A stretch of DNA of 17,328 bases from Myxococcota bacterium (GTDB lineage: Bacteria; Myxococcota_A; UBA9160; PR03), in the NCBI GenBank assembly GCA_030066475.1, contig JASJBO010000183.1:1-17328 (forward strand), in the 5' to 3' direction. Position numbers and translations under genes: made by a program. How positions within the stretch are numbered: the stretch's first letter is position 1; every line of letters starts with the position of its first letter. The notes beneath the pieces are model-generated. The model had not been told where the DNA came from. It worked only from the letters and a program-made list of their open reading frames with translations, and ran no database searches. Positions 8,205 through 14,839 of this stretch are shown piece by piece.

Positions 8205-8822
8205 ATGCCGCTCGACCTCCGCGCCCTCGTCGATCCCGCCCACACCGCGCTCGTGACCCAGGAGTGCCAGCGCGGCGTGATGGGCGACCTGTCGCAGCTC
8301 CCCGAGCTGGCCGCTGCCGCGAGCGGTGTGATGACGGCGAACGTCGCGCGGCTGGTCCTGGCCGCGCGCTCGGCTGGCATCCCGGTGATCCACTGCGTGG
8401 CCGAGCGCCGAGCCGACGGCAGGGGCGCCAACGCCAACGCGCGCATCTTCCAGTACATGGCGCGCGCGCCGGTGAAGCTGCTGCCGGGCTCGGAGGCGGC
8501 GGCGATCGTGCCCGAGATCTCCGTGACCGAGGACGACCTGGTGATGGCGCGCCTGCACGGCCTGTCGCCGTTCCAGGGCACCGAGCTCGACTTCGTGCTG
8601 CGCAACCTGGGCGTGCGCACCATCGTCGGGGTCGGCGTGTCGGTCAACGTGGCGATGCAGAGCTTCGCGTTCGACGCGGTGAACGCGTCGTACCAGGTGG
8701 TGATCCCGCGCGACGCGGTCGCGGGCTTCCCGAAGGAGTACGTCGAGGCCGTGTTCGCGCACACCCTGGGCGCGGTCGCGACCCTGGTCGAGACCGAGGA
8801 CGTGATCGGGGCGTGGCGATGA
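8205..8822 (+). CDS. Isochorismatase-fold (cysteine hydrolase-like) protein, triad absent
   Basis: A 205-residue isochorismatase/nicotinamidase-fold protein. The fold is recognised from ALVTQECQRG near the N-terminus, SPFQGTELD (about 121-129), and VGVGVSVNVAMQSFAFDA (about 141-158). Aligning by eye with hydrolases such as PncA and EntB, the Asp of the usual IDMQN is Glu20, the Lys four residues before the SxF segment is Leu117 (with Arg116 beside it), and the nucleophilic Cys of the usual TNVCV is Ala150. All three canonical catalytic positions are changed. I recall similar cysteine-less members elsewhere, so this may be a subfamily trait. ATG start, 8 bp after the SDR gene, with a weak ribosome site (GAGGA at 8196-8200). 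Its stop overlaps the Nudix start. Confidence 0.85.
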   Translation: MPLDLRALVDPAHTALVTQECQRGVMGDLSQLPELAAAASGVMTANVARLVLAARSAGIPVIHCVAERRADGRGANANARIFQYMARAPVKLLPGSEAAAIVPEISVTEDDLVMARLHGLSPFQGTELDFVLRNLGVRTIVGVGVSVNVAMQSFAFDAVNASYQVVIPRDAVAGFPKEYVEAVFAHTLGAVATLVETEDVIGAWR

Positions 8823-9490
8823 GCGAGGCCCCCAAGCCCTCCGCGACCCTGGTGCTGCTGCGCGACGCGGACGGCAGCCTCGAGGTGCTCCTGCTCGAGC
8901 GCTCGGGTCGCGGCGAGGAGGTGACGCCGTCGGTGTTCCCGGGCGGCAAGGTCGACGTGAGCGACCACGTCGACGCAGCGTCCGACGAGCTGGCCCCGGC
9001 CCGACGCGCCGCGGTGCGCGAGACGCGCGAGGAGGCCGGCCTCGAGATCGCCGAGGCCGGGCTGGTGCCGATCTCGCGCTGGATCACGCCGCCGATCGCG
9101 CCGAAACGCTTCGACACCTGGTTCTTCGCGGCGTCGGTCGAGAGCGCCCACGAGGTTCGGGTGGACGGCGCCGAGATCCGCCACCACCGCTGGCTGCGCC
9201 CGCACGACGCGCTGGCCGCGCACGCGCGCGGCGAGATCCGGCTGGCGCCGCCCACCTGGGTGACGGTCTCCTGGCTCACCGGGTACCCCGACACGCGCGC
9301 GGCGCTGGTCGACCTCGACCGCCAGACCACCATCACCTTCGAGCCGCGCATCTGTCGCGGCGAGGGCGGTATGCTGGCGCTCTACCCGGGTGACGCCGGC
9401 TACGCGGACGGCGATCCCGAGCGGCCGGGGTCGCGCCACCGGCTGTCGATGCAGCGCGGCGGCTGGGTGTACGAACGAAGCGACGACTGA
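8819..9490 (+). CDS. Nudix hydrolase, possible acyl-CoA/CoA diphosphatase
   Basis: A 223-residue Nudix protein. The Nudix box is present: PGGKVD at 41-46 and RETREEAGL at 67-75, giving the REx2EExG metal-binding core. The stretch between the box glycine and RE is 23 residues rather than 13, a ten-residue insertion reminiscent of the NUDT19-type acyl-CoA diphosphatases, which also carry an insertion here. The N-terminal SATLVLLRDADG followed by LLLERSGR is typical of that group. Surrounded by CoA-thioester genes, a role in hydrolysing CoA species is plausible but inferred. The ATG overlaps the preceding stop (8819-8822), so it is translationally coupled. The region after about residue 150 is the variable C-terminal extension. 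Confidence 0.9.
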   Translation: MSEAPKPSATLVLLRDADGSLEVLLLERSGRGEEVTPSVFPGGKVDVSDHVDAASDELAPARRAAVRETREEAGLEIAEAGLVPISRWITPPIAPKRFDTWFFAASVESAHEVRVDGAEIRHHRWLRPHDALAAHARGEIRLAPPTWVTVSWLTGYPDTRAALVDLDRQTTITFEPRICRGEGGMLALYPGDAGYADGDPERPGSRHRLSMQRGGWVYERSDD

Positions 9491-9501
9491 GGAGGAGCCC
9501 G

Positions 9502-11148
9502 GTGGCCGAGATCGACGGCGGACGCATCGCTGCGCGGCAGCTCGTGGCGGCTGGCATCGACACGATCTTCGGCGTGGTGGCGGGCCCGATGATCGAGCTG
9601 TTCGCCGGCGCGCAGGCGGAGGGCCTCACGGTCGTGAGCTGCCGGCACGAGGAGTCGGCTGCGTTCATGGCCTCGGCCTGGGGCTGGGCGAAGCGCCGGC
9701 CCGGTGTGGTGGTGGCGGGCTCGGGGCCCGGCATGACCAACTGCGTGACCTCGATGCACGTCGCCACGGCCAGCGGCATGCCGCTCGTGGTGCTGGGCGG
9801 CTCCACCTACGCGGCGACGCGCGGCGTGGGCGGCTTCCAGGAGGCCGACCAGGTCGCCTTCGCGGCACCGGGCTGCAAGTGGACCGGCACGGTGGACTCG
9901 ACCGAGCGCATCCCCGAGTGGCTGCACCTGGCCTGCGGCCGCGCGACGAGCGGCCGGCCGGGCGCCGTCTACCTCGACTTCCCGGGCCAGGTCGTGGCCA
10001 GGCGCATGCCCGAGGAGCAGGTGGCGCTGCGCGAGCGCGCGCCCGAGGTCACCGCGCCGCACCCCGCACCCGACGCGGTGGAGCGCGTGGCCGAGCTGCT
10101 GGCGAACGCGCGCCAGCCGCTGCTGCTCGTCGGCAAGGGCGCCGGCTGGGCCGACGCGGGTCCGGCGCTGGCGCGGATCGCCGACCTCGGGATCCCGTAC
10201 GTGACCTCGCCGATGGGCCGCGGGGTCGTGCCCGACGACCACCCGATGTTCCTGAACCCGGCGCGCTCGGCCGCGCTGGCGGGCGCGGACGTGATCGTGG
10301 CCTTCGGCGCGCGCTTCAACTGGATCTTCGGCTTCGGCCGGGCGCCCCGCTACCGCGCGGACGCGCGCATCGTCCAGGTAGACGTCGAGCCGGAGGAGCT
10401 GTTCGGCTCGGCGCCGGTCGAGCTGGGCGTGGTCGCGGACGCGGCGGTCACCGCCGACGCCGTCGCCGACGCGCTCGCGGGCCGCCGGCTCGCGGAGGCC
10501 CACTCGGGCTGGACCGCGGCGCTCCGACAGGCGCGCGAGCGCAACGAGGGGGTGATCGCCGCGGCCCTCGCCAGCGACGCCGTGCCGATCGACCCCTACC
10601 GGCTGGTGCGCGAGGTGCGCGACGCGCTGCCGCGCGACGCCTCGCTGGCCGAGGACGGCGAGACCATCATGGGCGTGGGCCGCGTCGTGCTCCCCAGCTA
10701 CTGCCCCCGCGCGCGCTTCAACGCCGGCACCACCGGCTGCATGGGCACGGGCGTGCCCTACGCGATCGGCGCCAAGCTCGCGCGACCCGACGCCGCGTCG
10801 GTCGCCCTGGTCGGCGACTACGCCTTCGGCGCGGCCGCGATGGAGGTGGAGACCGCCGCCCGCGTCGGCATCCCGGTGGTGTTCGTGGTGGCCAACAACG
10901 AGGGCATCGCCGGCCACCTGATCCAGGACCACATGCTGCCGCCCGGCTCGCCGCGCATCGCGAGCCTGCTGCCCGCGGACTACGAGAAGATGATCGAGAT
11001 GGTCGACGGCCACGCCGAGCGGGTGGAGCGCCCGGAGGCGCTGCGGCCCGCGCTCGAGCGCGCGCTCGCCGCCGACCGCCCGGCCCTGGTGCACGTGCGA
11101 GTCGACCCGAAGGCGCGCCGCCTGGGCGGGGGCAACTACCTCAAGTAG
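9502..11148 (+). CDS. ThDP-dependent enzyme, 2-hydroxyacyl-CoA lyase / oxalyl-CoA decarboxylase class
   Basis: A 548-residue three-domain ThDP enzyme. Seen: CRHEESAAFMA with Glu50 at the cofactor-activating position; SGPGMTN and GGFQEADQVAF (about residues 111-121), which match the layout of 2-hydroxyacyl-CoA lyases and oxalyl-CoA decarboxylases; and the ThDP/Mg motif GDYAFG at about 438 followed by MEVETAAR and NNEGI (465-469). Those two families have GDSAFG...MEVET/MEIET...NN at this place, a better match than acetolactate synthase or benzoylformate decarboxylase. The family cleaves 2-hydroxyacyl-CoA to aldehyde plus formyl-CoA, or oxalyl-CoA to formyl-CoA plus CO2. GTG start with a strong GGAGGAG at 9491-9497. 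Between a Nudix and a CaiB/BaiF gene, recalling frc/oxc pairs. The exact substrate is inference. Confidence 0.85.
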   Translation: MAEIDGGRIAARQLVAAGIDTIFGVVAGPMIELFAGAQAEGLTVVSCRHEESAAFMASAWGWAKRRPGVVVAGSGPGMTNCVTSMHVATASGMPLVVLGGSTYAATRGVGGFQEADQVAFAAPGCKWTGTVDSTERIPEWLHLACGRATSGRPGAVYLDFPGQVVARRMPEEQVALRERAPEVTAPHPAPDAVERVAELLANARQPLLLVGKGAGWADAGPALARIADLGIPYVTSPMGRGVVPDDHPMFLNPARSAALAGADVIVAFGARFNWIFGFGRAPRYRADARIVQVDVEPEELFGSAPVELGVVADAAVTADAVADALAGRRLAEAHSGWTAALRQARERNEGVIAAALASDAVPIDPYRLVREVRDALPRDASLAEDGETIMGVGRVVLPSYCPRARFNAGTTGCMGTGVPYAIGAKLARPDAASVALVGDYAFGAAAMEVETAARVGIPVVFVVANNEGIAGHLIQDHMLPPGSPRIASLLPADYEKMIEMVDGHAERVERPEALRPALERALAADRPALVHVRVDPKARRLGGGNYLK

Positions 11149-11160
11149 GGGAGGACCGAC

Positions 11161-12375
11161 ATGCCGATGCCGCTCGAGGGAATCCGGGTGATCGACTGGA
11201 CGATCTGGCAGCAGGGCCCGGTGTGCTCGGCGATGCTGGGCGACCTGGGTGCCGACGTGATCAAGATCGAGGCGCGCGAGAGCGGCGACCCGGGCCGCGG
11301 CATCATCCAGGCGAGCGGCGTCGACCTGGGCGAGCGCCCGAACTTCTACTTCGAGGCCAACAACCGGAACAAGCGCTCGATCACGCTCGACCTGAAGAAG
11401 CCCGAGGCGCGCGAGATCGTCCACGCGCTGGCGCGGGAGTCGGACGTGTTCGTGCAGAACTACCGCCAGGGCGTGGCCGCGCGGCTCGGCCTCGACGCCG
11501 CCACGCTGCGCGGTCTCAACCCGCAGCTCATCTACGCCAGCGCCTCCGGCTACGGCCCGGAGGGACCCGACAGCGGCGAGCCCTCGTTCGACCAGCTCGG
11601 GCTGGCCCGCTCGGGCATCATGCTGGCGGCGGGCGAGCCCGAGATGCCGCCGCTCGGCGTGGCCGGCGGCGTGGCCGACCAGATGGGCGCCATCATGCTC
11701 GCCTACGGCGTGCTCGGCGCGCTGTTCGCGCGCGAGCGCTTCGGCGTGGGCCAGGAGGTCGACGCCTCGCACCTCGGCAGCATGATGATGCTCCAGGGCC
11801 TGTCGGTGTCGGCCGTGCTGATGATGGGCTTCGCGCTGCCGCGCCAGGCGCGCGCTACGGCGGGCAATCCGCTCTGGAACCACTACCGCTGCGCCGACGA
11901 CCAGTGGCTGGCGCTCGGCATGCTGCAGCCCGACCGCTACTGGGCCGACCTGTGCCGCGCCCTCGGGCGTCCCGAGCTGGCGGGCGACGAGCGCTTCGCC
12001 GATCTGCGCGTGCGCGCCCAGAACGCCGCGGCGTGCGTCGCGGAGCTCGATGCCGTGTTCGCCACACGACCCCGCGCCGAGTGGCTCGAGATCCTGAAGC
12101 GCGAGCCGGGCGACTTCATCTTCACGGTGGTCAACGCCGTGGACGACCTGCCCGACGACCCGCAGGTGCGCGCCAACGGCTACGTGGTGGACTTCGACCA
12201 CCCCCAGTTCGGCCCGACCCCGATGCTGGGCCTGCCGGTGCGCCTGTCGGAGACGCCGGGCTCGATCCGCGCACCCGCGCCCGAGTTCGGCCAGCACACC
12301 GAAGAGGTGCTGCTCGACGTGCTCGGCTACGACTGGGACCGCATCGCAGCGCTGCGGAAGGCCGAGGTGATCTAG
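11161..12375 (+). CDS. CaiB/BaiF family III CoA-transferase (second copy)
   Basis: A 404-residue family III CoA-transferase. Seen: LEGIRVIDWTIWQQGP, LGDLGADVIKIEARESGDPGR (two motifs spanning about residues 26-46), NNRNKRSITLDLKKPEA, VQNYRQGVAARLGLD (about 98-112), and GGVADQMGAIM where Asp173 aligns with the catalytic aspartate of formyl-CoA transferase. ATG start 12 bp after the ThDP gene, with GGGGAGGA at 11149-11156. It is the last gene of the plus-strand operon. Its direct linkage to the lyase suggests it supplies that enzyme's CoA substrate or recycles its CoA product, as formyl-CoA transferase does with oxalyl-CoA decarboxylase. Substrate unassigned. Confidence 0.93.
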   Translation: MPMPLEGIRVIDWTIWQQGPVCSAMLGDLGADVIKIEARESGDPGRGIIQASGVDLGERPNFYFEANNRNKRSITLDLKKPEAREIVHALARESDVFVQNYRQGVAARLGLDAATLRGLNPQLIYASASGYGPEGPDSGEPSFDQLGLARSGIMLAAGEPEMPPLGVAGGVADQMGAIMLAYGVLGALFARERFGVGQEVDASHLGSMMMLQGLSVSAVLMMGFALPRQARATAGNPLWNHYRCADDQWLALGMLQPDRYWADLCRALGRPELAGDERFADLRVRAQNAAACVAELDAVFATRPRAEWLEILKREPGDFIFTVVNAVDDLPDDPQVRANGYVVDFDHPQFGPTPMLGLPVRLSETPGSIRAPAPEFGQHTEEVLLDVLGYDWDRIAALRKAEVI

Positions 12376-12407
12376 CTGGTGGACTTCGCTCGCCTGCGGC
12401 TCGCTGC

Positions 12408-12426
12408 GCGCGCCCTACGGGCGCTT
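12408..12426 (+). terminator. Possible weak hairpin after the plus-strand operon
   Basis: A perfect 6-bp GCGCCC/GGGCGC stem with a 3-base TAC loop (12410-12424) lies 35 bp after the last plus-strand gene and 29 bp before the 3' end of the convergent PEP-CTERM gene. There is no T-tract on either strand, so it is at best a Rho-assisted or weak terminator. Low confidence. Confidence 0.3.
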
Positions 12427-12452
12427 GCAGGGGGCTTCTGCCGAGCAGACTC

Positions 12453-12978
12453 CTAGCCCTCGGAGGCCGCCCGGCTCCTCCCCACGGCCCGGGCGAAGCC
12501 GAAGAGCGCCACGGCCGCCAGCGTCAAGGTGCTCGGCTCCGGGACGACGTTGATCGTGTAGGTCCCCGCGGAGAGGACCGGGTTGTCCGTGATGTCGTAG
12601 GTGCCGTCCCGGTTCATGTCCAGGGCGTAGCCGGTCGCGCCGGGCGCGTTGCTGTCGAACATCAGCACGTCGAGCTCCTGGATCACGCCGTCGTCGTCCG
12701 TGTAGGCGAAGATGAGCTCGAAGATGTCGTCGAGGTTGAAAAGGGCGTCCTCGAACGTGATCTCGAATTCGAGGCACTCGCCCGAGCCGCAGCTGATCTG
12801 CGTATTCGGAATCAGCTCGGAGTCGTCGACGACGAGGGTTCCCTCGACGGCGGATCCCGAATCCGGCGAGAACACGATCTCGTGGGTCACGGGGGTCGCC
12901 GAGGCGACGGCGGGAAGGAGCAGGCTCAGCAGGGGCAGGCCGGCGAGGACCCAGGCGGGCCGGTCGGTGTCGGTGCAC
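12453..12978 (-). pseudogene. PEP-CTERM sorting-domain protein with frameshifted signal peptide
   Basis: A small secreted protein of about 174 residues if one base is removed. The C-terminus carries a PEP-CTERM signal: VPEPS, a hydrophobic helix (LTLAAVALFGFA) and an arginine-rich tail (RAVGRSR), which marks proteins processed by exosortase for export or the cell surface. The body is acidic, with one Cys pair (CGSGEC) and an Asp-rich DMNRDGTYD loop that may bind calcium. The best ribosome site (GGAGGA at 12990-12985) sits 6 bases before GTG at 12978, which reads HRHRPARL, then must shift frame at the CCC/GGG run (12950-12952) to enter the hydrophobic core VLAGLPLLSLLLPAVASA. Without the shift the good frame has no ATG, GTG or TTG before that core. 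It could be a real mutation or an assembly error; the uninterrupted mature frame runs from about 12951 to 12453. Confidence 0.75.
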
Positions 12979-12984
12979 GGGGGG

Positions 12985-12990
12985 TCCTCC
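12985..12990 (-). promoter_or_regulatory. Shine-Dalgarno of the PEP-CTERM gene
   Basis: GGAGGA on the minus strand, 6 bases before the GTG at 12978. It decides the start: the initiating frame is not the frame of the mature protein, which is the basis for calling a frameshift. Confidence 0.6.
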
Positions 12991-13020
12991 TACGACGCAT
13001 CGAGGGCATCTGGCGCGAAC

Positions 13021-13063
13021 AAAAAAGGGGAAGGGGACGCCCCGCCAGGGGCATCCCCTTCCC
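13021..13063 (-). terminator. Strong intrinsic terminator of the minus-strand operon
   Basis: On the minus strand, a 16-bp stem (GGGAAGGGGATGCCCC pairing with its partner arm, one U-G wobble) with a four-base loop is followed directly by six T residues (13026-13021). It lies about 155 bp after the stop of the DUF35 gene and 43 bp before the PEP-CTERM start. The simplest role is to end the oxidoreductase/TetR/Ltp2-like/DUF35 transcript. Because so little room remains for a PEP-CTERM promoter downstream of it, it could also act as an attenuator for that gene. There is no T-tract in the plus direction. Confidence 0.8.
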
Positions 13064-13146
13064 AGCCGAAGACGGTAGCAAGCTCCGTGCCCGAGCGCGC
13101 CCTGCTGTGATTCCGAAGGGTTGCGGGAACGGGCCCACACCGGGAG

Positions 13147-13181
13147 GGAAGACGAGTTGCCCTTCTGGGCAAGACTCTTCC
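13147..13181 (-). other. Extended two-part hairpin in the 3' untranslated region
   Basis: An inner perfect stem TTGCCC/GGGCAA closed by a four-base loop is nested in an outer 6-bp stem GGAAGA/TCTTCC, separated by a small asymmetric internal loop. It lies about 37 bases after the DUF35 stop codon and upstream of the intrinsic terminator. It may be an RNA-stabilising 3' structure or part of a structured leader for the PEP-CTERM gene. I do not recognise a known RNA family. The rest of 13064-13217 shows no convincing coding frame. Confidence 0.5.
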
Positions 13182-13217
13182 AACCCCCCGCCGAGCGCGA
13201 CGGCCGCTGCGGGCGTG

Positions 13218-13679
13218 CTATCTCCCCGGGCGCGTCGGGGGCGGGCCCGCGAGACACCACTGCGGAAGCGTGATGTCCTCCGTCAGGCGCTCGAAGGCCA
13301 CGCGCACCGCCGCACCGATCTCGGCCGTGGCCGGATCGGCCGGGTTGATCGCGGCACCGGAGCCGGCGACCAGGCAGCCGGCCAGGCGCACGCGCGGGTC
13401 GTCGTCGAGCGCGACCAGCACCACCGCGTAGGGCGCGCGCTCCGCGAAGTACGGGAGCAGCGGCGGGTGCGGGACGGCGAACGACCAGATCGTGCCGCGT
13501 CCCGAGACGGGCACCCAGTGCGGCGCGGCGCGCGGTGCCCACGGGCTGCGCGTCCGGGGCGGGAACAGCAGCCGCCCCGTCTCGGGGCACTGCTGCACGA
13601 CCAGCTCTCCGCGGCGCGCCGCCTCGAAGAACGGCGCAGCGACGGCGTCGACGACGGGCAGCAGCGGATCGGCGCTCAC
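13218..13679 (-). CDS. DUF35 / OB-fold protein with degenerate zinc ribbon, Ltp2-type partner
   Basis: A 153-residue OB-fold protein. Conserved segments are CPETGRLLFPPR in the former zinc-ribbon region, VSGRGTIWSF at the start of the OB-fold, and VPHPPLLPYFAERAPYAV. Only one of the usual four zinc-ribbon cysteines remains: the second CxxC pair is replaced by SPWAPRAAPHW. I chose the GTG at 13679 because it follows GGAGGT (about 13692-13687) at good spacing and lies 4 bases beyond the thiolase stop; starting further upstream at 13727 would overlap the thiolase and add unconserved residues. In the family, this protein pairs with Ltp2-like thiolase-fold aldolases. It is the last gene before the terminator. 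Confidence 0.87.
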   Translation of the reverse strand: MSADPLLPVVDAVAAPFFEAARRGELVVQQCPETGRLLFPPRTRSPWAPRAAPHWVPVSGRGTIWSFAVPHPPLLPYFAERAPYAVVLVALDDDPRVRLAGCLVAGSGAAINPADPATAEIGAAVRVAFERLTEDITLPQWCLAGPPPTRPGR

Positions 13680-13683
13680 CGGC

Positions 13684-14826
13684 TCACCTCCGCAGCAGCA
13701 GCGCGCTGGTCGGCACACCCTCGCCACCGGTCACCAGGCAGGTCTCGGCGCCGGGCACCTGGCTGGTCGACGTGCCGCGCAGCTGGCGCACGCCCTCGAG
13801 GATCAGGTTGAAGCCGTGCACGTAGGCCTCCGAGAGACCGCCGCCCGAGGTGTTGATCGGCAGCCCACCGCCGAGGCCGAGGGCGCCGTCCTCGGTGAAC
13901 GCGGCGCCCTCGCCGCGCCCGCAGAAGCCGTACGCCTCGAGCGAGAACCACACCAGCGGCGTGAAGGCGTCGTAGAGCTGGGCCACGCGGACGTCCTGCG
14001 GGCCGAGGTCCGAGCCGCGGTAGAGCTGCTCCGCGCAGGTCCAGCCCGGACCGCGCAGCGGATCGTCGCACCAGTAGTTCACCATGGTGTGCGACTGGCT
14101 CGGCAGGCCCTGCGCGAAGGCGTGCACGTAGGCGGGCGGCTGGCGCGCGTCGCGCGCGCGGTCGGCAGCGACCAGCACGCAGGCCAGCGCGCCGTCGGTC
14201 TCGAGGCAGTTGTCGAACAGGCACAGCGGCTCCGAGATCCAGCGCGCCGCGTGGTACTGCTCGCGGCTCAGCGTGCGCTCGTGCATCTGGGCGCGGGGGT
14301 TGCGGTTCGCCATCTCGCGCACGGCCAGCGCCACGTTCGCGAGCTGGTCGCGCGTGGCGCCGGTCTCGTGCATGTAGCGTCGCGTGAGCACGGCGATCTC
14401 GTCGACCGGGCGCAGCAGACCGAACGGGCGGGTCCAGGTGGCCGGGACGCTCGGCGGGGGCGCGGCTCCGGCCCAGGGCCGTCCCCCCGAGCCGCGCTTG
14501 CGCGCGCGCCAGGCCACGCCCACCCGGCACTGGCCGGCCGCGATCGCCAGCGCGAGCTGCCCCACGCAGGCGGGGCCCGCGCCGCCGCCGTAGCCGACCT
14601 GGGTGAACCAGGTGACGTCGCCGGCGCCCAGGTTGCGCGCGATCTCGACCTCGTCGCTGGTCTCGAGGGTGTAGGAGGCGAGGCCGTCGACCTCGGCGGG
14701 CGCGATGCCCGCGTCGTCGAGCGCGGCGAGGATGGCGTCGAGAGCGAGCTCGGTCTCGGACGCCTCGAGCCGCTTCGCGAACCGGGTCTCCCCGATCCCC
14801 ACCACGGCGGCGGCGTCCTTCAGCAC
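13684..14826 (-). CDS. Thiolase-fold protein, Ltp2-like (probable retro-aldolase)
   Basis: A 380-residue thiolase-superfamily protein of the non-thiolytic type. Where thiolases carry the nucleophilic Cys the sequence reads VGYGGGAGPA (about residues 77-86), with no cysteine. LYDAFTP gives Tyr285 in place of the SCP-x thiolase His, and NTSGGGLSEAYVHG gives Tyr335 in place of the GHP histidine. These tyrosines are 50 residues apart, matching the two catalytic tyrosines I recall for the steroid side-chain aldolase Ltp2 (Tyr294 and Tyr344). The likely reaction is retro-aldol cleavage of a beta-hydroxyacyl-CoA. GTG start; conserved sequence begins within ten residues. It sits 13 bp after the TetR gene and 4 bp before its DUF35 partner. 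Substrate (steroid-like or other branched acyl-CoA) is not shown. Confidence 0.88.
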   Translation of the reverse strand: MLKDAAAVVGIGETRFAKRLEASETELALDAILAALDDAGIAPAEVDGLASYTLETSDEVEIARNLGAGDVTWFTQVGYGGGAGPACVGQLALAIAAGQCRVGVAWRARKRGSGGRPWAGAAPPPSVPATWTRPFGLLRPVDEIAVLTRRYMHETGATRDQLANVALAVREMANRNPRAQMHERTLSREQYHAARWISEPLCLFDNCLETDGALACVLVAADRARDARQPPAYVHAFAQGLPSQSHTMVNYWCDDPLRGPGWTCAEQLYRGSDLGPQDVRVAQLYDAFTPLVWFSLEAYGFCGRGEGAAFTEDGALGLGGGLPINTSGGGLSEAYVHGFNLILEGVRQLRGTSTSQVPGAETCLVTGGEGVPTSALLLRR

Positions 14827-14839
14827 GCCCGCGCTCGGA

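Noticed and set aside
9400..12297. 965-codon antisense open frame across the ThDP and CoA-transferase genes
   Set aside because: Low-complexity His/Arg/Ala/Val composition and complete overlap with two clear enzymes; stop codons are simply rare in this frame.
13027..13063. REP-type mobile palindrome instead of a terminator
   Set aside because: The hairpin resembles some repetitive palindromes, but only one copy is in the window and the adjacent six-T tract fits a terminator better.
13064..13217. Cyclic di-GMP-I riboswitch upstream of the PEP-CTERM gene
   Set aside because: Gene type and terminator made it worth checking, but the conserved GCAAA-containing core is not visible; kept only as an unclassified structured region.
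12415..13590. Minus-strand open frame spanning the PEP-CTERM gene, the terminator and part of DUF35
   Set aside because: It reads through the terminator hairpin and an untranslated region; only the first few codons after the GTG at 12978 look meaningful, as the n-region of the frameshifted signal peptide.
13679..13727. Upstream start for the second DUF35 protein
   Set aside because: It would overlap the Ltp2-like gene by about 44 bp and add Cys/Arg-rich residues not typical of the family; the GTG at 13679 has a good ribosome site.
9390..13811. 1473-codon plus-strand open frame
   Set aside because: Arg/Gly/Ala-rich shadow running across several genes on both strands; no recognisable domain.
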